From Deltaproteobacteria bacterium (GTDB lineage: Bacteria; Myxococcota; B64-G9), in assembly GCA_030591745.1 (NCBI GenBank), contig JAUVAM010000040.1, forward strand, positions 1-11,503: a stretch of 11,503 nucleotides of DNA. The letters are read 5' to 3'. Below, piece by piece: positions 5,301 through 11,242 of the stretch (the first letter of the stretch is position 1; each line of letters starts with the position of its first letter). The position numbers and the translations under genes are program-made. The notes beneath the pieces were generated by a model that worked only from the letters and a program-made list of their open reading frames with translations, was not told the DNA's origin and searched no databases.

Positions 5301-6790
5301 TAAATAGTGTGGCCTTTTCCCCCTCGGGGAAGCAGCTGAGGGTTGTCGGGAGGCAGGAGGGCATCGCTGTTTGGGATGTCGCCAGTGGGCGTCGGCTTCC
5401 GGATGTGCCGGGTCACCGATCCGTCAATCTTTCTATTGTTTGTGACCAAAAGAGCGGATTGTGTTTCACGGGTTCCTTTGATCAAAGTGTTCGCCTTTGG
5501 ACTATCGACAAACTTGAAGCTCGTGGGGAATTGAAAGGACATAGCGACCAGGTCAGTGACCTTGCCGTTAATGCGGATGAGGGCTGGCTTGCGAGTAGCG
5601 GTTGGGATGGAATGATTCGGTTTTGGGATCTCGAGCAGGTTCGTGCACGTAGCACGTTTTCTCTGGGTCATCCTCTGCAGGTCATGAGCTTGCAGAATGA
5701 ACCCAACTTCTTGCTCACGAGGAGCATTAACTTTCGTCTGATGGGGTTATTCCCGGCAGGCTCCGGCGAAGTCTCATCGATCCCCTTGCCCGGGGTTGTG
5801 GTCAAGCAGGTGCTTTGGGACAAGGCCGGTGAGTTTCTGTGGGTAAATTGGCGAAAGGGTGCTGTCGGTGTCGACTTGGACGATGGGGCCAGAAAATTTT
5901 GGAATCTGGAGCCGGGTGAAACTTCTCTTTGGTTTCTGCGTTTCGCCGAGAAAGCGGTATTGCGATCCGGGCATGAGCTTGTAGTCAAGGGGAGGGGTAG
6001 AAAACAGGCACTGAATCGGTTTTCCTACGAGAGTGATTATCCGCCCCTGTTCAAACAGATGGGTCCATCGTTGTTGGCGATTATTGATAGACAGGCGAAA
6101 GGGGTCCGGGTCCGGGATCTCGAAACGGGAGAAGAGCCTCATTTTATGAGGAACAATACCGACCTATCGTGGCCTATTGCTTTTGTGCCTGAGAAGAATC
6201 GAGCCATTTTTTCCAGTATCCCGACCCAAGGCAAGGCTCTCTCACTGGTGTCCATCGATTTGCAAAACGGTAGCCGAAAAGTATTGGACGTCTCGGTGGG
6301 CAGTCTTGTGTCCACGGTCTTGGTCGATGGGCAAAGCTTGTTTTTTTCGAACGCTGCTTCTGTGCTTAAGACAATTGTGCCAACGAGGGTTTACGATTTG
6401 CAGCGAGAGCGAAATATCGGCACCTTGCCCGGGCACCGTCTGGGCGCTCTCGAACTCGACACTGCAAGGCAAGGAAAATTACTTCTTTCTGTCGGCAGAG
6501 ACAATCGATTCTTGGTGATCGATCTTTCTACGCGAAAGATCTTGGCTGAATTGGACATTACGGCAAAGGTGTTTTGCTTGGAAGAGTATGTCGCGGTACA
6601 TCCAAATGACGACAAGGTTGCCGTGGTGACCAAGCCCGATCTGGTAGAGATCATGCACTTCGACATGCTGGACGTCGACCCCAAGGCCCTGCTGGAACAG
6701 CTTCGGGTCGAGACGGGCATGATCATCGACGGCGTCAAGCGCATCCCCTCCCCGGAAAGAGATGCTTGTGATCTGATGCGAGTTGAGTAA
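2357..6790 (+). CDS. Membrane-anchored Ser/Thr protein kinase with WD40-like beta-propeller region
   Basis: A 1477-residue Hanks-type kinase. Residues 1-100 form a helical N-terminal domain (RELLFGVLAVQLNLV) often found before kinases of planctomycetes and myxobacteria. The kinase domain, about 138-430, has GRGGIG (144-149), VALK with Lys166, helix-C Glu194, HRDLKPDN with Asp271 (269-276), DWG in place of DFG (289-291) and SPE ending at Glu336. All catalytic residues are present, so it should be active. A transmembrane helix follows (about 451-473), then a charged coiled coil (about 475-517). A long WD40-like region, about 550-1440, has blade ends such as GIWTWDLASG, GIAVWDVASGRR, SVRLWTIDKL and MIRFWDLEQV. 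At this length it could make up to three propellers, probably periplasmic and sensing or scaffolding. The ATG at 2357 has a ribosome binding site; a TTG 21 bases upstream does not. Substrates are unknown. Confidence 0.93.
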   Translation: MSAERELLFGVLAVQLNLVRSDQAMEAAAAWAVDRNRSMAGRLVEIGAISEERRRLVEKLVDEAVDAFDGDERKTLNTFGGDALLLKSFGGAVKLDESGHVSVPQSDDSDDSVTQSVTPEAPGRYSLSGLGKKTAAGTQSGELGRGGIGRVLLALDQHLGREVALKELLVDTGAPDLSAESPKISAALVRFLREARVTGQLEHPNIVPVYELGQRNDGRFYYTMKIVRGRTLGKAMAEAHKPEERMAQLPHFLAVCQAMAYAHSRGVVHRDLKPDNVMLGAFGETVVLDWGLAKVLGTADTAADELDQALQDIRELGAVETVAGMAIGTPRYMSPEQAEGLVEQIDKRSDVWGLGAMLYEMLTGKAAYSGVNAFEVIAKIMTEDAPPIEGAPPELAAVVEKAMARDPDKRYADAGQLAAEVSEYLSGGRVRAYRYRGLELAMRFVRRHRAMLSVAVAALLALLVLGGVGYVRVHSERDIAAGERDRAIRAEKSATSERDRAKEHLAEALTEKAIKAGDTTVALQYAAAALALHENPKARGVLLRHGHKPRHKMAFDYGPMRSCMSLAFSPSGDRFACTDVDGIWTWDLASGAMRGVILPGQYSSNLAWHPEGRDLAVTDKAGAVFLWNLQEKEVAWRAVVGAKPARALAWSVDGSSLAVALAGGGLSVFSKEGELLAESRATCGIPFQWRALPGGEWLLACEGGAVFRWDGHQGKAEELVPASPTKRFLALGPDGKSRLLQDAEGRLCVEGEARPAVECLVGMKDRVDTAAWSGDGMSMALGLADGRVLLWHIGDNRLLKLSELTTPVRHLQFSGNGEWLAGSSSISLRLWRLDDAGAVSVFERKMMWPISLVADSGGRFFWIGTGWGEVLKFDPLASRVVEVFSSRLPPGEMSIAALIDAGSERLVALEYSRSSAKVRVWDKKRQEPLYELELGPGTWSCLAFHEASDRLAVGSVDGRLQVWALASRRKIFETSWGEQKWINSVAFSPSGKQLRVVGRQEGIAVWDVASGRRLPDVPGHRSVNLSIVCDQKSGLCFTGSFDQSVRLWTIDKLEARGELKGHSDQVSDLAVNADEGWLASSGWDGMIRFWDLEQVRARSTFSLGHPLQVMSLQNEPNFLLTRSINFRLMGLFPAGSGEVSSIPLPGVVVKQVLWDKAGEFLWVNWRKGAVGVDLDDGARKFWNLEPGETSLWFLRFAEKAVLRSGHELVVKGRGRKQALNRFSYESDYPPLFKQMGPSLLAIIDRQAKGVRVRDLETGEEPHFMRNNTDLSWPIAFVPEKNRAIFSSIPTQGKALSLVSIDLQNGSRKVLDVSVGSLVSTVLVDGQSLFFSNAASVLKTIVPTRVYDLQRERNIGTLPGHRLGALELDTARQGKLLLSVGRDNRFLVIDLSTRKILAELDITAKVFCLEEYVAVHPNDDKVAVVTKPDLVEIMHFDMLDVDPKALLEQLRVETGMIIDGVKRIPSPERDACDLMRVE

Positions 6791-6802
6791 ATCGTTCCCC
6801 CC

Positions 6803-6854
6803 CCCAGAAGAAGGTGCCCCCAGAAGAAGGTGCCAGGCACTTCGTGAGGGGCGG
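6803..6854. repeat. Intergenic repeat element, copy 3 of 3
   Basis: This repeat fills the 68-bp gap between the convergent stops of the kinase (6790) and the AbiEii gene (6859). Two CCAGAAGAAGGTGCC units (6804-6818, 6820-6834) lead into the core ending GGCAC (6840). Positions 6832-6854 are identical to 153-175. The core GTGCC-A-GGCAC is self-complementary. A run of nine C (6797-6805) precedes it. On the minus strand the palindrome is followed by the pyrimidine stretch CCTTCTTCT, so it might help end AbiEii transcripts, but there is no true T-tract. Confidence 0.7.
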
Positions 6855-6858
6855 CGGC

Positions 6859-7734
6859 TTAATGGCTTTCGTTGAGCAGCCTTGATACTTGCTCACGCAA
6901 TTCGGGCACGACGGTTTCGAAAGATGGCAGGTCTGGAACCAGGGGTTCGAGCCACTGCTCCCAGGACTTTTCGACATTGGCGAGCATGGCGCTTTGGAAG
7001 AAATCACCTGGACTCGAGAAGGAGACATGCCGAGTTGCGCACTTCTGGTGCAGGAACGAGGTGAAATCTTTTAGATCCATTTCGTCCCGGTAGGAGCCAA
7101 GCACTCGCCACAGGTCGTAGTAGTCACGTGCGCGTGAGCGACTCCATCCTCGGATTTTTAGTTTCTCGATATGCTGTAAAATAGCCCGCAGCTTTTCCGC
7201 GACGATTTCCTCCAGGGCGTATACGGCAATCTCGGCATCGAAAGCCTCGCCATACTCGTGGATAATTTTTCGGATTTGCTTGGGTTTGAGGACCGGTTCG
7301 TCCATCGAGATCTCGATCATCACAACAGTCTGGGGCCGGCGTTGCCACGGTAGACGGGCGCGAATGTTGAATGCCTCTTGCTGACCGGGATGGGGGTTTT
7401 TCTCGGTGTAGCGGTCGAAGGAGATATCCACCGGGGCATATTCGTCCAACAAGCTTTGCGTTACATCACAGACCAGGGCGATGGCTTGCTCCATGTCTGT
7501 TCCGGTGGGCACACCAGGCAGTCCGCTGAAGTCCAGGTCTTCCGATAGTCGATATTCCCCGAAGTAGCACTTTTTCAGGGCCGTGCCTCCCTTGAACACC
7601 AGCGTTTGGCGGAGCGACTCCACCTGGCCGATACCGGCAAGAACCCAGGAAAGAAGGTAGTCTCGTTCGATGACTTCCCAGCCCAGTCCGAGTTTGGTTC
7701 GGGATTCCATCAGCCGAGTGCGTAGCGGCTTCAT
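6859..7734 (-). CDS. abiEii: AbiEii-type nucleotidyltransferase toxin
   Basis: A 291-residue member of the AbiEii/DNA polymerase beta-like nucleotidyltransferase superfamily, the toxin of type IV AbiE systems. Studied members act as abortive-infection or growth-arrest enzymes, and some relatives modify tRNA 3' ends. Motif I is complete: FKGGTALKK (47-55), then SEDLDF (64-69) with metal-binding Asp66 and Asp68. A later carboxylate is likely Glu141 in MIEIS. The conserved C-terminal motifs AEKLRA (179-184) and RARDYYDLW (201-209) are intact, so the enzyme should be active. It starts 3 bp after the antitoxin stop, with GGAAAGG upstream as ribosome binding site. Its stop lies 4 bp from intergenic repeat copy 3. 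Target nucleotide and substrate cannot be told from sequence. Confidence 0.93.
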   Translation of the reverse strand: MKPLRTRLMESRTKLGLGWEVIERDYLLSWVLAGIGQVESLRQTLVFKGGTALKKCYFGEYRLSEDLDFSGLPGVPTGTDMEQAIALVCDVTQSLLDEYAPVDISFDRYTEKNPHPGQQEAFNIRARLPWQRRPQTVVMIEISMDEPVLKPKQIRKIIHEYGEAFDAEIAVYALEEIVAEKLRAILQHIEKLKIRGWSRSRARDYYDLWRVLGSYRDEMDLKDFTSFLHQKCATRHVSFSSPGDFFQSAMLANVEKSWEQWLEPLVPDLPSFETVVPELREQVSRLLNESH

Positions 7735-7737
7735 GTT

Positions 7738-8568
7738 TCAGACCTTTCCTGGAAGATTCTCCTGGATCATCCACCGATTGTCACAGGGGCCCTTGCGTGG
7801 CCCGCTGGGGTCTAGTTTGCGGTAACCCCGAATGGGGATTTGTCTGAGCTGCTCGATGCCCGCGCAGCGAATTTGGAAATTTTCGAGCACCCAGCCCAGA
7901 CGCTTGGCCAGCGCGACGTCCCAGTCATGGGCGTACTTGATAAGTTTATCCAGGTTCAAGTTCGCGGCATGAGCCTCAAAGGCGTGTAGCACTTCGGCGA
8001 AGTCGCCGAAATACTGCGGCATGGCCAGTCCATCGATCAGCGTTCGCTCCGGGTCCGTGATGTTCACCCGCGCTTCGCCGATCCACGTTCTTGCCGTGCC
8101 GAAAAATCGTTCCGGCTTGACCTGAACGAACTGGAAAGGGGTGCCGTCCACCAGGAAAGCCGCCCGGGCGTTTTTTTGTTCCTTTTTCCGCGAACGGGGC
8201 AGCGAGGTCTGTGTTGTGGTGAGTACGAAAACCTTCCTTGGTGCCTGCTCGGTCATGCCGTGGTGGTGTAGAGCCGACCAATGAGAGATGGCGGCCGGGT
8301 CGACCAAGGCCATGGCGATTTCAAACTCGTGCAGGTCTGAGACGCCGGGGATGGCGGACGACAGGGCATAAAGGCCGTTGCGCAGGCGGATCAACCAGTT
8401 CGATTGGGTCAAATGGTGCAAGGCTTGGCGCAAGTAGCCTTCGGAAATTCCAGCGGTCGGTGCCAGTTCTCGAGCCCGCGAGGTGGTGAAGATACGATCA
8501 CCTTCCGCGGCCAGGAGCCGGACCAATCGCATGCCGGATTTGCTGAGTACTGGGTTTTGTCCAGCCAT
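7738..8568 (-). CDS. abiEi: AbiEi-type antitoxin and transcriptional repressor
   Basis: A 276-residue partner of the downstream nucleotidyltransferase. An N-terminal winged helix-turn-helix spans about residues 8-70: LVRLLAAEGDRIF, then GISEGYLRQALHHLTQSNWL and the wing IRLRNGLYAL. The larger C-terminal domain has the AbiEi-type segments AAISHWSALHHHGMTEQAP and NITDPERTLIDGLAMPQYFG. AbiEi proteins silence AbiEii without a stable complex in the studied type IV systems, and repress their own operon by cooperative binding to inverted repeats. Both roles probably apply here. The antitoxin-first order and 3-bp spacing are standard for abiE. It is transcribed from its own leader region, with a promoter candidate at 8613-8641. 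Confidence 0.92.
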   Translation of the reverse strand: MAGQNPVLSKSGMRLVRLLAAEGDRIFTTSRARELAPTAGISEGYLRQALHHLTQSNWLIRLRNGLYALSSAIPGVSDLHEFEIAMALVDPAAISHWSALHHHGMTEQAPRKVFVLTTTQTSLPRSRKKEQKNARAAFLVDGTPFQFVQVKPERFFGTARTWIGEARVNITDPERTLIDGLAMPQYFGDFAEVLHAFEAHAANLNLDKLIKYAHDWDVALAKRLGWVLENFQIRCAGIEQLRQIPIRGYRKLDPSGPRKGPCDNRWMIQENLPGKV

Positions 8569-8612
8569 TGTTTGCCACCATGAGGCAAGGCGCTTCTCTT
8601 TTGGTAATAAAA

Positions 8613-8641
8613 ATTCTATGTCAAATGTTCGACAACATCAA
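8613..8641 (-). promoter_or_regulatory. Candidate abiE promoter with overlapping inverted repeat
   Basis: On the minus strand TTGATG (8641-8636) and TAGAAT (8618-8613) are spaced 17 bp apart, matching 4/6 and 5/6 of the sigma70 consensus. An inverted repeat ATGTT-CGAC-AACAT (8625-8638) lies in the spacer and overlaps the -35 box, where AbiEi could repress by binding. The predicted leader is about 37 nt. A second TTGACA on the same strand, ending next to the -10 box, has no good -10 at proper spacing. Confidence 0.55.
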
Positions 8642-8651
8642 ACAAAAAGAC

Positions 8652-8664
8652 AATAGAATCTATT
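8652..8664. repeat. AT-rich inverted repeat between lipoprotein gene and abiE
   Basis: AATAGA-A-TCTATT is a near-continuous palindrome. Its half-site ATTCTAT recurs at the abiE -10 box (8613-8619). On the minus strand it is followed by TTGTCTTTTTG, so a weak stem and loose T-tract could end the lipoprotein transcript. A second operator half-site for AbiEi is an alternative. Neither reading is strong. Confidence 0.4.
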
Positions 8665-8681
8665 CCCGATTTTTTGGGCGC

Positions 8682-11105
8682 TTACTGTCCTTGTTCGTAG
8701 GCCCCACGGTCGATCACGCGGTCGCTGCGTGTCACCCCGTCTAAGGACGTGCCGGCGCTTAAGCCGTCGACGCCAAGACTTGAGGGCTCGATGCCGCTGT
8801 CCATGGCTTGGGCGTTTTCCACCAAATGGCTGTCCTGCTCATCAAGGAAAAAGGCTTGGGCCTCGGTCAGGACGTCGACTTCCAGGCTCACCGTCGGAGA
8901 GAAAGTAAAGCCAGCGATCATGTCGTGGATGTTTTGGGCGGTGATGGCCTGGCCCCGCAGAAACAGTGGTGCATCCAGGGCCAGGGGGCTGTCGTCGCCG
9001 GAGGCCCGGCGCTGGGCGGCGAACAGGGGGGCGCCGGCGGCGAGTTGTACGGCCAGGTTGAGGAAGAGCAGCCCGTCGGCAGAGGCCACTTCGAAGGCGG
9101 CCCGGGGCGCAAAGTCCAGGGTGCCGGTCAGACGGCAGGTGAGGTTGACCACCTCGCCTTGGCTTGGCGGTGTGGCTTGTGCGGCCGAGGGCCGGGTGCC
9201 AAAGGTCAGGCAGGAGCCGAACTCCCCGCGGATCAGCGAGTCCTGGACCCGCGTACGGCTGGCCAACTGCAGGCCCTGGAAATGCTCCACGCCCGTCCCC
9301 TGGGTCTCCACCACCACCCGCTCAATGCGGTGGCGCTCACCTGGCTCCCAGCTGGTGGTGCATTCCCACTCTTCCTGGGGGCCCTCGAACAGGCGTGCCC
9401 GGTTCCCCGGTCTTCCACCGGACTCCAGCCGCAGGGTCAGGTTGGCGATACGCATGGGGCGGTTGGCGGTGGCCAAGACCGCCAGCAGACTGTGGTGTCC
9501 ATTGTTCCACAGGCCCCAGGACCAGGGAATGAGCCCCTCCGGGTGGTTGACCAAGACGGTATCCGACGGCTGGCTGCCCGCGCCCACCACGTCCACCGAC
9601 CAGGAGATGACCGCGTTTCCGGCATAGGGTGCGGTCGCCGGGTAGATCTTCACCGTGCCGCCGGGCCAAGTGCTCCAGACGGCTTGCTGGATTTCGTCGA
9701 GGGCAGCCTGGTCTATGTGGCAGGCTTGGCCACCGCAGTCACCGTCACCGACGCGGGTGACCATTCTGCGGGGCAGGTGCTCGGCGGAACGAAGCTGGTA
9801 GGCCCCCGGGAGCAGGTCGGTGCGGCCGTCCAGCGGCACGCCGTCCAGGCTGGTCCCCTCGCCGGGATAAAGCGCTGAAGCAGCCAGGGTCGAATCCGCC
9901 AGCAACCTGGGCACGTAGGGGGATTCTGCTTCCACCGGACTCAGGCTGTTTTCCTCGAAGAGGTTTCCCGCCGTGTTGGTGCCCAGGTCGGCCACCGTGT
10001 TTTCGAATCCCTCCACGGCATTGCCCACCACCACCAGGCCGCTTGTGGTGGCCGTGGCCCTGATCCAGGTGTCGTAGGCCGGTGTGGGGTTGATGAACAC
10101 GTTGTTGGCCAAGACCAGGTCCTCAACGTCAGTGGCGTCGAGGGGAGCCTGGGGTTCGCCGAAGAGGACGAAGGTGTTGAAGAGCAGTCGCGAGCCCGTG
10201 GCCGGCCCCAGGTTCATCGTCGACTCAAAGTAACCCGAAAAGTGGCTGTTGCGCACCGTGGTGTCAGGCCCCAGGCGCAGGGGCGCCGAGATGCCGTTGG
10301 TCCAGAACCACTCGGGAACAGCCCCGAAGGCCGACAGGTTTTCCAGCAGATGTCCGCCGGTGGCATCGACCGGGTTGTTATAGGCAGGCCAGGCGCAGAC
10401 CGCCGAATCGCCCCCCGAGCCCGCCACCAGGGTCAGGTCGTGCAGATGCACCCCGTCCCCGCGTAAGCGAAGTACGCCGCAGGCGTGACCCGCCTGGGCG
10501 CAGAAGAGCACCACGCCCTCCCGCGCCACCCCCGGGGCAGCCCCCAGCTCCACGCCCCCGGGCACGTCCAGGCAGCCCTGGTATTGGAAGGGCGCGCCCC
10601 CATCATCGAAGATCATGATCCGGTCCCCGGCGCTCGCCTGGCTCAGCGCCTGGTACAAGCCTCCGGTGCCCGAAAAGTCGCAGGTGCCAATGGGTGCCCC
10701 GGTGGAGTCCACGTGGGGACAGCCCTCGGGGCTCGGCCCCACCAGCAGGCCCTCTTCGCAGTCGGTCAGGAGGCCGGCGCAGCGGCCCTGGCTGCAGGTG
10801 TCTTCCGCGGTGCAGGCATCTCCATCGTCGCATGCCAGCTCGTTGGGTGTGTACAGGCAGTTGCCCTCGGCGTCGCAGGCGTCGTCGGTGCAGGGGTTGG
10901 CGTCGTCGCATTCACAACTGTCATCCACGCAGGAGTCGTCCCGATCAAAGGGCACGCAGACCTGCTCCCCCAGACACATGCAGCCCTCCGGGCACAGTCC
11001 GTCGATGCCGCAGGACGGATAGCCGTGGTCCTCCAGCGAGGGAGAAAAGGAGCAGTTCGTCAGAAAAAGCAGCGCAAAAGTGATCCAGATAAGTCGCACG
11101 GGCAT
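8682..11105 (-). CDS. Cys-rich lipoprotein with two parallel beta-helix domains
   Basis: An 807-residue exported lipoprotein. The N-terminus has a hydrophobic signal and lipobox LTNC with Cys18 as lipidation site; Ser at +2 predicts outer-membrane placement by the E. coli rule. Residues 18-116 hold 17 cysteines in acidic disulfide-type repeats (CDDANPCTDDAC, CDDGDACTAEDTC), as in many myxobacterial surface proteins. The rest looks like two right-handed parallel beta-helix units, about 140-440 and 455-807. Each starts with a segment like GGLYQALSQASAGDRIMIFD or AALDEIQQAVWSTWPGGTVK. Each ends in a matching tail: GTSLDGVPLDGRTDLLPGAY and GTSLDGVTRSDRVIDRGAYE. No catalytic residues could be assigned; binding or adhesion is as likely as polysaccharide lysis. 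No strong Shine-Dalgarno precedes the ATG at 11105. An in-frame GTG at codon 3 is an alternative start. Confidence 0.85.
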   Translation of the reverse strand: MPVRLIWITFALLFLTNCSFSPSLEDHGYPSCGIDGLCPEGCMCLGEQVCVPFDRDDSCVDDSCECDDANPCTDDACDAEGNCLYTPNELACDDGDACTAEDTCSQGRCAGLLTDCEEGLLVGPSPEGCPHVDSTGAPIGTCDFSGTGGLYQALSQASAGDRIMIFDDGGAPFQYQGCLDVPGGVELGAAPGVAREGVVLFCAQAGHACGVLRLRGDGVHLHDLTLVAGSGGDSAVCAWPAYNNPVDATGGHLLENLSAFGAVPEWFWTNGISAPLRLGPDTTVRNSHFSGYFESTMNLGPATGSRLLFNTFVLFGEPQAPLDATDVEDLVLANNVFINPTPAYDTWIRATATTSGLVVVGNAVEGFENTVADLGTNTAGNLFEENSLSPVEAESPYVPRLLADSTLAASALYPGEGTSLDGVPLDGRTDLLPGAYQLRSAEHLPRRMVTRVGDGDCGGQACHIDQAALDEIQQAVWSTWPGGTVKIYPATAPYAGNAVISWSVDVVGAGSQPSDTVLVNHPEGLIPWSWGLWNNGHHSLLAVLATANRPMRIANLTLRLESGGRPGNRARLFEGPQEEWECTTSWEPGERHRIERVVVETQGTGVEHFQGLQLASRTRVQDSLIRGEFGSCLTFGTRPSAAQATPPSQGEVVNLTCRLTGTLDFAPRAAFEVASADGLLFLNLAVQLAAGAPLFAAQRRASGDDSPLALDAPLFLRGQAITAQNIHDMIAGFTFSPTVSLEVDVLTEAQAFFLDEQDSHLVENAQAMDSGIEPSSLGVDGLSAGTSLDGVTRSDRVIDRGAYEQGQ

Positions 11106-11242
11106 CAGGTCCGGGTTGTGGTGAATTCTCTCCGAACGCTAGCAGGGCAAGTTGTTGAAAGCAATCGAAGGGGTCTCCCCCCGGATGGCCCCCAGATCCC
11201 CCTGCTCGTATTATTTGGGCCCTGCCGATGTTTGTCGGAAAC
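11106..11242. other. Intergenic region with clustered G-runs on the minus strand
   Basis: This is the gap between the partial gene and the lipoprotein gene, both on the minus strand. The + strand C-runs 11177-11182, 11189-11193 and 11198-11202 are three minus-strand G-tracts of 5-6 bases. A small hairpin GGGG-TCT-CCCC (11170-11180) and one CCGA/TCGG stem (11225-11238) are also present. A lipoprotein promoter must lie here unless the genes are cotranscribed. The best pair, TTGCTT with TAGCGT 17 bp apart, matches only 3/6 in each box. Confidence 0.45.

Noticed and set aside
6797..6854. Standard bidirectional rho-independent terminator between kinase and abiEii
   Set aside because: The GTGCC/GGCAC stem can pair only about 4 bases with a proper loop, and there is no T-tract on either strand. 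It is better described as a repeat element.
8749..9627. Open + strand frame of 292 codons antisense to the lipoprotein gene
   Set aside because: Ser/Arg/Pro-rich shadow of the beta-helix coding frame.
8808..9878. Open + strand frame of 356 codons antisense to the lipoprotein gene
   Set aside because: It is rich in Gly, Ala, Gln and Arg with no domain pattern, and lies opposite a clear lipoprotein gene with lipobox and repeats. GC-rich coding DNA produces such antisense frames.
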